Positions 25,171 to 35,817 of a DNA stretch of 64,000 nucleotides are shown piece by piece. Both the position numbers and the translations under genes were made by a program. Source of the DNA: Mercurialis annua (lineage: Eukaryota; Streptophyta; Magnoliopsida; Malpighiales; Euphorbiaceae). Below the pieces are notes generated by a model. It was not told where the DNA came from and made no database searches. It was given only the letters and a program-made list of their open reading frames with translations. Each line of letters opens with the position of its first letter. Within the stretch, counting starts at the first letter, position 1. The stretch covers positions 932,501 through 996,500 of the forward strand of contig NC_065576.1 in assembly GCF_937616625.2 (NCBI RefSeq). The letters run 5' to 3'.

Positions 25171-25852
25171 TTTTTCTATCATGACCATATTATTATCTCA
25201 TATTGACTACAAAATTAGGGCCATTTTAATTTCACATATCCTCAAGTGCCTTGATGAATTTAATCTTACATCAATTAGTTTTAAATTCAATCTAAACATA
25301 TAAATCTATAAATTTCACAATAAAGTTGAAAGTAAAGCAATTTGTAAACTAAATAACATTGTAGTTTGTGAATATTCCACTGTCCCATAAGGACAAAGCC
25401 ATAATTTGTAATCCTTCTCCATGATACTTTCTTGCACACACATGACAATTGACATAACCAAGCATGCTTACCTAGAAATGGCTATAAAATATAAATAGAA
25501 ATATGTTGAAATAACACATTGAAATTTGAATTTTAGCATCCTCCCAAAATCTCATCTCATGGAATTGTCTAGCACAAAACATATATCATTCTGACAACCA
25601 ATCATACAATGACAAGTGGCATCCAAAGCAAGTAAAAACATGCCACAACTAGACAGATTTTTAACATTTAAATAAAAAACTACAATATGAACACAGTTAC
25701 AAAACTTGACTCAAAAAGAACAATTCCAAGTTCTTCTCATAATCATCATATTCATATCTAAAATTAAAAAAACTAAAACAAAAGTAAGACTTTTTAATGA
25801 TTTAACAAATTTTTTGATCTTTCAATTAGTGATGACATTGATGATCAAAATC

Positions 25853-26491
25853 TTATCTATGAGCAGTCACCAGAGTCTCAATAAACCTCAAACCATCAAA
25901 TCTTGGAGCAAATTTCTCTGTTGAAGCTGATCTTTTTTGTTCTTTACCTTCCTGCAATAGATAAACTTTTCATAATTAGAATTCAATACTAAAATTTCAT
26001 ATAAAGAAAAAAATAAAGAAATACCCAAGATTTACAATTCAAGAAATTAAATTTCAATTATGCAAAAACCTAAACTTTTTTTCAAGATTTATTAAATTGA
26101 AAAGAATCAAGAAAAACCCAGAAGATTAAAAATTCAAGAAATATAATTCCAATTATGCAAAACCCCAATTTTTTCAAGATTCCATAAAATTCAAGAAATT
26201 TAATTTCAATTACACAAAACCCCAAATTTTTTTCAAGATTCCGTAGCCAAGAAGAATAAAACAGAGCATACCCAGCAAATAAAACAGAGAAAGCAAATCA
26301 AAAGACTGAAACTTAACAACAAAAATTAAAAAGACCCTAATCTTTTTTCTTTTACAAAATCATACCTCATGAGAATTCTGCAAATTGGAATTACACGTAA
26401 AGGTAGTGTTGGAAGATGAGGAAGAAGCGGACATGGCAGTAGCAGAAGCAGCAGCCGCGAAAGAAGCCGCGAAAAAACCTGATTTCTTCAT
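25853..26491 (-). CDS. Small two-exon gene, 74-aa protein of unknown function
   Basis: Found by reading the minus strand; neither exon is a long frame by itself. Exon 1 is 26491-26366 (42 codons) and exon 2 is 25951-25853 (33 codons with stop). They join in phase across GTATGA and a TTGCAG acceptor. The protein starts MKKSGFFAASFAAAASATAM, has a Ser-rich stretch, a Lys/Glu-rich hinge, and ends EKFAPRFDGLRFIETLVTAH followed by Arg. The contrast of a basic hydrophobic-Ala/Ser N-terminus with a compact C-terminal motif looks like a conserved small plant protein rather than chance. I believe related proteins of unknown function exist in other plants but cannot confirm that. A TATA box lies about 150 bases upstream of the ATG. 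The N-terminus could be an organelle-targeting or membrane-associating segment; this is not proven. Confidence 0.72.
26035..26247. repeat. Three imperfect tandem repeats in the intron of the 74-aa gene
   Basis: The unit, roughly ATTCAAGAAATTTAATTTCA followed by ATTATGCAAAACCCCAAATT and TTTTTCAAGATT, occurs three times, beginning near 26035, 26132 and 26189. The first two are separated by a short unrelated stretch. All three lie within the single intron. Confidence 0.6.
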
Positions 26492-26642
26492 TAGTGAGGA
26501 TGAAATTGGATTAAAATTGCAAGAATCTAGTGAAAAGAAACAAGAAAATTGTTTGGGGATTTGTTTTTCTTGGGAAGAAAGGGAGAAAATTGGGATTGAA
26601 ATTGGAATTGAATGGCGAAGATGAAGGTAAGGGTGAAGGAAG

Positions 26643-26652
26643 GGTATATATA
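26643..26652 (-). promoter_or_regulatory. TATA box of the 74-aa gene
   Basis: On the minus strand the sequence reads CTATATATACCC, about 150 bases upstream of the ATG at 26491. The stretch between is pyrimidine-rich on the coding strand (CTTCACCCTTACCTTC), as in many plant 5' leaders. Confidence 0.5.
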
Positions 26653-28373
26653 GTAATAAAGATAAGCTGGTGGTAATTTATGAATCTTTTACGCGGCAAC
26701 TATGCATCTTACTTTCCTACTGAATTTACAATTTTGACTAAATTACGAATTTTAGTTGCTACTTGCTACTCCCTAGGTATAGTTAGTATAACAGGCTAGT
26801 TTTTATTTTTAAATGTTCTAAAATATAAATAGAATTAATATTTTAATTTGAATATTTAATTTAATGTAATGCTAATATTGTTTTTAATTAATTTCGGTCA
26901 ATTTTATTAGCTTTTATTATTTATCATTAATTATCACTTTATTCGATATAATTTTTTTAAAAAAACTTAATATTTTAAACTTTATCTTAAATTTCAAAAT
27001 ATAACTGATATTTTTTAAATATTTAATTAATAATATTTATACAATTAAATCAAAAAAATATTGTGCAAACTTAACTTTGCCAACGAACCACAATTCCTAA
27101 ATTAATATTTTTGGTTTATTGGCTCATAAATGCTACTAAACTTAGCATAGAGTGTCTTAATTAGTACTCCTCAATTGTCTTCTGATTATTATTTTCCTCT
27201 TAAAATATCAAGGTTGTTCGTTTGTAATGTTGATTTTTGTTATTCTTTTTATAAGTTTGAATTAGGTATATTTTTGTATAGTCCATTAGGGTGATGACGA
27301 TAATGGATAGAATATGATTCGCTGAATAACCATTTTAATTTGTTACTAGATTTGATCTTTTTTTATTTAGTACATAGTTAACTTATAGCAGCCAACAATA
27401 TTTAAAAATTGAACCGACGGTTGAATCAATTTAATTAAAAAAATCAATAGTTTGTCTGCTTAAAAAGAGAAAAAAGTAAAAAAAAATCTTGATCTAAAGT
27501 CAATAAATCTAACAAAAATTTAGACCACTTAGATTGTTAAGAAATGGTATATTTTCTAAAATAAAAAGATAATTGGACGGTCTAATTAGTCGAACAGTGA
27601 ACCATAACCCATATGGTTCAACCACTTGTTTGATTTATAAAATATAAATACTTATTAAAATAAACTAAATAAATCTTCAATAAAATATATGATAAATAAA
27701 CTTATTGGTAGGATTTGAAAGCTAAACAAATCTTTAACTCATGAATAAGATGAAAATTGTGAGCCATATAATTTAACATAAATAAATAGAGCTAATCTTT
27801 TGATTTAGTAACTTTCCATTATTAAAATTGAGAAAAACACATAACACAAAAGGGCAATTACGTAAAATAATAGTTTTATTTGGGAATATTTAAAGGGGCA
27901 AGAAAGTAATAAAAATCAATAAATTTGTGGCAAGTCGATTTTGATTTCTTCCTCTTTGAGATGACTTGTTCGAGAGTTAGTGATTGATAGGCAGATCTTT
28001 TTTCAAGTTGTAACCAGTTATCGCTCAACACGTGGGTGGCTTTGGGGATGCCATGATAGCACCACATGTTCCACAAATAGGAAAAATCCATAAAAAAGCT
28101 ATAAAATATCGCTCAAGGTTAAGTGAATCACCTAAATAATGAGAAAAAAATTGTTAAGTACAATGCATTTCATGAAAAAAATGTGTGATGAAAATTTATT
28201 AGGGAAGAAAATCCAATAAAATCCTTGGTGATAAGTTTCCTTCAATTTTTATAGTGAATTGATTAAATATGTGCAAAAGTCTAGAAATATTAACTTATTG
28301 TAAACGTAAAAAATCGCACTTTTTCCTTCTTATAGATAGATAACAACGTTTTAATTTTCTTTAATTTTGTAAT
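26653..28373. other. AT-rich intergenic region
   Basis: No gene recognised. A run of words with GAACCG and CGGTTGAATC around 27410-27430 and GAACCATAACCCATATGGTT near 27600 suggests a decayed transposon. A 71-codon minus-strand frame at 27876-28091 has no support. Confidence 0.4.
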
Positions 28374-29522
28374 TAGAGTTGTGCATTAGTCGTTAGGTTT
28401 GAAGTCGAACGAAATAGAGCAATTCAAATTTGTTAAAAGTTCTAAATTGAATCGAATTGAACTATAAATTCATGTTATATCAAACTGAACTGAAAAAATT
28501 GATTTAATCTATAACAAATATAAAAGTGTATTCGCGGGGCGAACACTTCCATTCACGGACAAAAATACCCTTTACATATTTTGACATATAAAAATATTTG
28601 TGTTTAACAAATAGAAAGATGGCATTCCTAATCCATAAAGAAAACATATTAAAATAATTATCGCAGTAACTACCATTATATATTAAATTCCTAATCCTAA
28701 AAGAAATTGTGCAACAACTATCATTATGTGATAAATTCCTAATTTTAATAGGAATAGCACGTAAATATCACTATATATATATATAAAAGAATATGGCGAG
28801 TTTCATTAACATTAAATAATTATATTATAATATTTGTGTTAACACTTTGATATTTATTATATTTATTAGTTATATACAATGAAAAATAATATAAATTTAT
28901 TTCAATCATATTATCATCTTTTAATAACAACAATATCAAAAATTAAATCTATTGCTTAACTCTAACTTTTTAACATTTCCAATAAAAGAAATTAAAATTT
29001 TATAAAATAATTAAACAAAACAAATTAAAATACAAGTTTAATAAAATTTAAATAATAATAATATATTATTAAAAAATATACAATTATAATATTAAATAAC
29101 GGGTCATATAGATATCGTTAACGTGCGTAGCACGTGGCCAAAAAAACTAGTTTGATTAAAAACATAAATTTGTATGTCTCCTTTTATAAAAGTTAGTTTA
29201 AACTTTAAAAAAATATTATCTAATAATCTTTTATGTATATTTATTATCATATTTATATGTTGTATGCAATTTATTAACTTATGTCCAGTACAATGAAAAA
29301 AAACAAAGACCAAAAGAATATAGATATATGTATTTATATCAATTATTTATGTTATTGGATTTTTCATTTTTAAAATATCCAAACTGAACCGAAAACTGAA
29401 CACCGAACTTTTATTTAATTATAACCGAACCAAACATTATTCATTAAAAAACCGGACCATAGTTCCAATTTTGATTTGACCCGGTTTAATTTATGGTCCG
29501 ATTTAATTTTTACACGCCTCTA
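28374..29522. mobile_element. hAT-like element interrupted by a Helitron
   Basis: Termini TAGAGTTGTGCA and, complemented at the right, TAGAGGCGTGTA match at 9 of 12 positions. They are flanked by 8-bp repeats TTTGTAAT (28366-28373) and TTTGCAAT (29523-29530) with one mismatch, the length expected for hAT. Just inside both ends are GAACCGAA/TTCGGTT-type words. Without the nested 643-bp insertion the element is about 506 bp and non-coding. Confidence 0.65.
28508..29150 (+). mobile_element. Non-autonomous Helitron nested in the hAT element
   Basis: Starts TCTATAACAAATATAAAAGT directly after an A and ends in CTAG directly before a T, which is the Helitron AT target rule. A 6-bp stem hairpin with a 3-base loop (ACGTGC-GTA-GCACGT, 29121-29135) sits 11 bases before the terminal CTAG, the diagnostic 3' structure. 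There are no terminal repeats and no target duplication. Near the 5' end is a GC-rich TTCGCGGGGCGAA palindrome. No Rep/helicase coding sequence is present. Confidence 0.75.
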
Positions 29523-29530
29523 TTTGCAAT

Positions 29531-32500
29531 TACCTTAATCCATTATATTTAAATAAATATAAATATATATGTTTAAGAGTTAAGCTATATCCATAACAAA
29601 AAAAGTTGAAACGTAACGTTTTCTTAATTTGACAAAATCATTTTTCTTTTACTATATGTATATTCCTTTCTTTTTCAAAAAAAAAATACTTTTGTCAAGT
29701 GAGATTACTTGTTCTATTTTTAACAATTTTTAGTCTGAAAATAGAATCCCTCAAATAAAAAAACAGAACTCATTATAATTCAAAATTCAATGAATATGAA
29801 ATTAATTAGCTAAAGCGGATATTCTTGTTTGATAGGCATAAACCCAAATTAGGTCAAATTAAGGTTAATGCAAATTTAATCGAAACAAACAAAATAAAAT
29901 CAAAAACACACCAAAAGTGTAACGCACAACAGCTATTATGATGTTGCAACTATATTTTGTTGGCAAGATATAATAAACTTGTCAATTTCTTTAAAAAATA
30001 TTTTTAAAATTTCATGTGGTTACAAGTAATCCCACATAAGGATGATGGTCATCTGGGTCCATGACACGTGTCATACAAACTGTTTTCGTCATCCACAATT
30101 TTCAAGTGCAGAAAATTGGCCAATTTTTGCTGGTGTTTGCTTACTTTTATTAAATGAAATCCAACAAATTCTTCACTAGGACTCGTGCGTGCACTGTAAT
30201 GATCTCATCATCCTTTTAAAGTAAAACAAATGCATATACTATAACCAGAAAAGATACAAATATTCATTTTAGCCCTCCAATTTAACTTAACAAACCAAAA
30301 ATTTCTAAATATGCAATTTAACAAAAATAAACACACAACTTATCAATATAAATCCCTTTTTTGTAAATAATACCGGGCGCTGGAGGGGCGAGAATCATTT
30401 AAAATTGGCAAGCTGTGTTTATTTTTTGTCATAAATCACAAATTTGGACAATTTTAATATTTTGTGCAAAGTAAAAGGGGTAAAATGACCATTTGTCGCC
30501 CGTGGTACTATACCTTATCTCCAATTATAATAAATAAAGGTTGCATCTTTCTGAGTCAAACCAATATAAACCACTAGAAATGAGGAACACATAGAATAAA
30601 GCTAATTAAAAGCATAATCTTAAATTACAGTAAACTAACAAGCACACAAATGCTGACAATTGCAAATTTGGAGGCACACTTGTGAGGGTTAAGTTAAGCA
30701 AAAGATAAGTTGATAAATAAACTAATCTTCCATAGTGATTCTGATATGACATTATATAATGGTTTGACCCACGTTTCAGTTACACTAACCCACAGCATGC
30801 GATTTTGCAACCTGCTCAATACCTTACCTTACCTAACTCTTGGAAGGGTAAGAAGAGTTGTTGCCACCGACTTTCGACTTTAGAGGTCAAAGAGGATACG
30901 TTTGGTCTATCACTATGTTTGCCACTACATATCAGGGTGCGAAAAAGTCGAGCCGAGCCGACAAATTTGGTTTGGTTTGACACTATGAGTAACATTCGGG
31001 TTTTCAGTTCGGTCCAATGTTGGCATTAAAAGGTTCGGTTAAATTGCAAACCAAACCCAAAAACACGAACGGAACTGAGAAATGGATCAATCCGACCGGT
31101 TTGGTTTAGTTTGAAAATTTCCACATCGTTATAAATTCAGTTCGGTTTGATTTGAAAGAAAGGAATAGTTAGGTTTGGTTCCCCAGATACACATTGGTTA
31201 TTAGACTTACTTGACTGATAAATCATCTACATCAATAGAATGATTTGGCACCAAAAATATTTGATTATTGCTCCATGTAGATTTGTCACAACCAAGGAAT
31301 AGATGTTGCCAGAGATGGCCAAGAGAACCTTAAGCAAAGAAAATAATAAGACAATCAAATATCAGGACGATTTACTTCTTTTGAAGCTTGTCGAAGTTTG
31401 CAAATAATTTAGGAAAAATGTTCTCTAATTCCGACTTGTGAGACATAACGTACAAAAATTGGCTATATTTAAGGCAATACAACATACTTTTTCTGGCCTC
31501 TTCCAACAACATTGATGTGCATTTAAATTATGTGATAAAACAAAACTTGCTTAAGTTTGATAAAGGCATCCACACTTCCTTGAGCACGCCTCTAAGCTTG
31601 TAGCCGGAAGACGTGACCTAAACATGCAATTTATACGAAATAAGTCTAATATGTTTTCTCTTCTGAATAATATCAAAGCTATATAAAACTTTGAAAGGGC
31701 AAGTTATCAAAAGAAAGTAAAAGCAAAATTAGAGATGAAACAAGATTTAATGTCCGGCCTAAGATGATATTGTTCTATAATCCCTATCCCGAACAAAACC
31801 TACAGATATTGACACTTCGTAATAATCAGGAGCGAGCAATTAATGGAATTGGCCTCAATGGCAAATTCAGAAACTCCAATATATCAACTGTTTCATACTT
31901 CTTTTGAAATAGTCATGATAGATGTTAGGCCCGTATTTAACACCTCAACCTAACTGTACCAGATTCCAAAATAACAGCTTATGCTGTCCTAAAACCACTA
32001 ACAGCCTATTCACCACTGAATAGAAACATAAACAAAATGGGACACCTTTGCCACCCAAACTACTTCTCTAGGGGCCAAAGAGAACCATTCACGCGTATTT
32101 TGTCCATTGGAAATGAATCCTATCATAATTCATTAGCAGTCACTAGTATCTCTCCTCAAAATGAAGTGCTTTTGGTTCCTCAAATATCTACTATTCAGTT
32201 ATGCTATTATCAAGTAATACATTGCTTTTGAAATCTCTCGCATTATTATAAAATTACTACTATGGATGACTAAAGCTCGTGTCTTTTGCGCCAAATCTCC
32301 TAAAAGCCGATAGCCAAACAATCGCCTTTCGTGATGGAACCAGTCCTATACTCCTATCAACCACATAAAGCTTGGATTTCCACAGGTGGATACACATGCT
32401 TTCAGTTTGTATTAATAACTCTGAATTTTATTAGTTAGATCAATCACCCAAGCTTGTTTTAAATGAAGATAGCATAAAACAAAACATAGAGCTATATAGT

Positions 32501-32835
32501 CATATTAGAAGAAAAAAAAGGTTCATGGATCTGTTTGAAGAAGAAACTCGATTTTTTTTAAGAATATCTATAGACTTTATGCAAATTAAATGTCAAAACA
32601 GACTCATCTTTAAAGCTATAGCGGTAAACATCTCAACAAATGAGGCGCAAGAGGAAAAGTAATGACAATCGGTACGATTAAGTATTTAGACGCTCCAACT
32701 TTGCAGCAAATAGTATGAACTTATTCAATGGAGCTTCCATTTCACAACTAAAGACACTAGATTCAGAATTACATTTAGTATGACCTTAATGCTGTGTATT
32801 CATACAAAAGTCCGAAATTTGTACATAGCTCTCAA
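29531..32835. other. Intergenic region, no gene recognised
   Basis: About 3.3 kb without a supported coding region. Part of the right side could be 3' flanking or UTR sequence of the riboflavin synthase gene, which is transcribed towards it. A GGTTTGG-type repeat lies at 30936-31195. Short frames at 30805-31029 and 32037-32231 are not supported. Confidence 0.4.
30936..31195. repeat. GGTTTGGTTTGG/CCAAACC-rich degenerate repeat
   Basis: Dense alternating motifs TTTGGTTTGGTTTGACAC, GTTCGGTTAAATTGCAAACC and ACCGGTTTGGTTTAGTTTG, of the same kind as those at 22107, 53680, 59643 and 63915. Ends are not clear. Confidence 0.4.
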
Positions 32836-33510
32836 CAGTGTTGTTTAAGGCGCAAGGCGCTCTCAAGGCGAGATAGCCATATATCGCCCGAGGCGAGAAG
32901 CGCTAAAAAAGCGCTCGCCTTATCGAAGTAAGGCGCCTATACCTAAAAATATTAAATATATATATTTATATATATATTTAGTAAAAAATCACTGGATTTG
33001 GGTCATTAGGATTTTGCATGTAGTTGTATTTCCATCCCGGATCCTTCTTCTTTTCAGTGGGTGTTGAACCATCAGTGCATGGTTGAGGTTGGCTATCCAT
33101 GGCGTGAGAAGAAAGAATAAAAGGCTCTGCTTTTTACTTAACGTATATTTTAATTTGAAGTTATTGTGTTTTACTTAATCCTAAACACTTAAATAGAAAC
33201 TTGAATAGACTTTTAGACTTCCTAAAAGACTTTTAAATTTCCTAAGTTAAATCCATTTAAAGCATTAATTAAGGCTATCAAATAGGAATGTCTAGATTAG
33301 AGTAAAAGTCACCTAAAAAACGTAAAAAAACAAAAAATTCAAAAAAGCGTGTTTTTTTCATATTCCAAGGCGAGCCAAGGCGAGCGCTTAAGCAAATAAA
33401 GCGCTCGCCTTACTGAAGGCGCCTCGACTGGAAGGTCTGGAGGCGCCATCAGTCTGTGGCGCCTCGCCTGAGCGCCTAAAGCGCTCAGGCGAGCGCTTTT
33501 AATAACACTG
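32836..33510. mobile_element. hAT element with perfect 8-bp target duplication
   Basis: A 675-bp element with termini CAGTGTTGTTTAAGGCGC and, at the right end complemented, CAGTGTTATTAAAAGCGC. It is flanked by identical 8-bp repeats GCTCTCAA (32828-32835 and 33511-33518). Both subterminal regions are full of AAGGCG/GCGCTCGCC words in both orientations, typical of plant hAT ends with many transposase-binding repeats. Inside is the start of a transposase reading frame on the minus strand. Confidence 0.88.
32978..33100 (-). pseudogene. Relic N-terminus of a hAT transposase (BED-finger start)
   Basis: A 40-codon frame beginning MDSQPQPCTDGSTPTEKKKD, then PGWKYNYMQNPNDPNPVIFY before a stop. The KKDPGWKY-type stretch resembles the segment that opens the BED zinc finger of plant hAT transposases (DPxWKY..). 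The rest of the gene is deleted, so this is an internal-deletion derivative. Confidence 0.55.
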
Positions 33511-33709
33511 GCTCTCAAAAGTACAAATGCGAAGATGCCAATTTGATTATGAGGCATACAATATGGTCATATAAATGTAAACTAGGCCTCACAAACAAAC
33601 AAATGGTTCAAGGTTCAAACAACTACACTAACAAATGATATTTAAACCAATTGAAAACTCATTTTATTAAAACAAACCAACACAAGAACAAAAATTACCT
33701 TCCTTTACA

Positions 33710-34561
33710 TCAAGAAGCCTTGATAGATTCAACAAAGCCACTACTAAGCAACCTCTCAACATACTTCCCCAAAATATCAACTTCCAAATTAACCTTATCA
33801 CCAACATTCTTCAAAGGAATCACAACTTTTTGCTGCGTATACGCCACCAGCATAAAATTAAAACACCCCTCATCATCAAACACATCAACAACAGTTAAAC
33901 TAGTTCCATCAATAGCAATAAAACCTTTAGGCACAATGTACCTTAACAATTTACTATCCACCTTAACCTTAATCCACAATGAATCTTCTTCTACCTCCTT
34001 CTCAACTATCTCCCCCGTGCCGTCCACATGACCCTGCACAAAATGCCCGCCCATTCGGCTCGTCGGCTGCACTGCCGCCTCCAAATTAACCAATGATCCC
34101 ACCCTTAGCTCTATAAGTGAAGTTTTTCGTAAAGTTTCTGGTGCTAATCCAACAGTAAACTCTTCTTCACTAAAATCTGTAACGGTTAAGCATGTTCCGT
34201 TAACTGCTATACTGTCGCCGAGGTTAACGCCGTTAAGGACGGTTTTAGCCTTGATTTTAAGGTCGAAACCGCCGTCTTTTGTGGGGCCCATGTGTTTGAT
34301 TTCTCCGAGTTCTTCTACAATGCCGGTGAATAGGCATTTGATAGTTGAATTTTGGAAATTAGGGTTAGGGTTTATGGAATGTTTTTTTGAAGTGAAGAGT
34401 GTGAGGGGGCGTGGCTTTGAAATTAAGCTTAAATTGGAAATGGAATTGTTGGATAAGAGATTGAATATTACTCTTGTTGTGGTTGATTTTGTTGCTAGGG
34501 TTTTTGAAATTGTAATTTGGGGGGTTTTGGATAGAGATGTAAAAGAGGTGGAAAGTGCCAT
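33710..34561 (-). CDS. Riboflavin synthase (alpha subunit), chloroplastic
   Basis: Last step of riboflavin synthesis: two 6,7-dimethyl-8-ribityllumazine molecules dismutate into riboflavin and a pyrimidinedione. One intronless frame of 283 aa. Residues 1-75 are Ser/Thr/Asn/Lys-rich with almost no acids, a transit peptide. The enzyme then shows two tandem lumazine-binding barrels. The first begins CLFTGIVEELGEI (76-88) and holds NGTCLTV (121-127). The second begins GGHFVQGHVDGTGEI (171-185) and holds DGTSLTVVDV (218-227) and AYTQQKVVIPLK. This duplication is the family hallmark, and the length beyond the leader fits the roughly 200-aa bacterial enzymes. The ATG at 34561 is the first in frame. 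Upstream, AGGCCCATTT at about 34728 resembles the GGCCCA elements of housekeeping plant promoters. No defects seen. Confidence 0.95.
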   Translation of the reverse strand: MALSTSFTSLSKTPQITISKTLATKSTTTRVIFNLLSNNSISNLSLISKPRPLTLFTSKKHSINPNPNFQNSTIKCLFTGIVEELGEIKHMGPTKDGGFDLKIKAKTVLNGVNLGDSIAVNGTCLTVTDFSEEEFTVGLAPETLRKTSLIELRVGSLVNLEAAVQPTSRMGGHFVQGHVDGTGEIVEKEVEEDSLWIKVKVDSKLLRYIVPKGFIAIDGTSLTVVDVFDDEGCFNFMLVAYTQQKVVIPLKNVGDKVNLEVDILGKYVERLLSSGFVESIKAS

Positions 34562-34901
34562 TTTTTTATTTCTTTTTATTTCTTGTTTGGTTGCTGAGAA
34601 AATTTGAAGGATTTCAGATAAAGTGAACTACCAACGATAAATATTTTTGCTCAGCTTTAAAACGCCGTCGTTTAATTTGGTAGTTGGGTTAATATCATTT
34701 GGGCTTTAGACTGTCCATTTCAGTGGCAGGCCCATTTTAGTACAGTACTTTTTCTTTATTATATTGGGATTTTTAGACAAATATATATAAAATAGAAAAA
34801 GAATCTCACAAATACAAATTGACCAGGACTTATAGAAATTTACAGGTTGACTTTAAAATCTAGCAAAACTATGTTTCCTCTTTCGCATATATACGATTCA
34901 A

Positions 34902-34909
34902 TATAAATA
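34902..34909 (+). promoter_or_regulatory. TATA box at the left end of the MULE
   Basis: TATAAATA followed by GG, a consensus plant TATA box, in the short gap between riboflavin synthase and the transposase. It is about 0.9 kb before the first certain transposase exon, consistent with a long leader or an unresolved first exon and intron. Confidence 0.45.
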
Positions 34910-35817
34910 GGAAACAAAACCCATGCAAAATCAATCATTCAAAAAGTTAAGAGATTCTGTTAAACTCAAACAACAAATTCTCTCAAAATTCAAAACAGAG
35001 CTTCGATTAATCACTGATTAGAACACGATCAATTACAAAATTGATCATCGCGATCAATCACAGTTCAACAGAAGAAGGATAATCAATCAAAAAATTGGAG
35101 AAAAAGCGATGAATCACGACGACATGTGTTTACCAAACGATTTCGGCGAGTTTGATCAATCACATTTGTGCTAACTTTCAATCTTAATCGTGATTTTTAA
35201 ACGAGCTGAAATATCATACAAATTTAACTAAAAACAGATAATAATCAGTTAAACAGCTCAAATCAAACTAAATTTAGGTTTTGAATGATTCTCAAAATGT
35301 TTAGATGTGTTTATTTAGCTGAAAGCTGTGTAAATTGTTAAAATTATGAGTTAAGTTATGTATTATGAGTTAAGTTAAGTTATGTAAATTGTTTAATAAT
35401 CAGTTAAACACTTTTAGTATTGTTAGTTTACTAAAAGTGTTCTATGCGTTTGAATATGTTACAATGTGTATGTGTACTGAGTGAATGTGTTACAACGTGT
35501 ATGTGCATGAGTGAATTTCAGCTTTTGAAAATTTAGAAAAATTAAACTTACAATATTTTTTTATAAGTTTTCAACAATTATAATTATCACTGTATTTTTC
35601 ATTTATTTTAATGTACATTTCTTAGTTTAGGTATTCTGTTTATAGATTACGAGAACTTTTATAATAAATTAAGTGCTAGTAAACAGTTAGTAAACTCATA
35701 GATTACCACTGGATTTCAACAGTTTAATAGTTTTATAATAAATTAAGTGTTTATTTTATTTTTAGATAACTAATGCTATTTTTATATGTTTATTGATTTT
35801 ATATAAATATGATGCAG

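Larger units (their letters stand above)
21441..25852. other. Intergenic region, repeats only
   Basis: No gene recognised. It contains a GGTTCGGTTT-type repeat (22107-22270), a possible MITE with inverted arms near 24985-25170, and long AT-rich stretches. An 81-codon frame at 24265-24510 has no recognisable features. Confidence 0.5.

Noticed and set aside
31290..31620. Possible coding pieces on the minus strand (for example near CTTCCGGCTACAAGCTTAG)
   Set aside because: The frames are short and interrupted and no consistent exon chain could be built.
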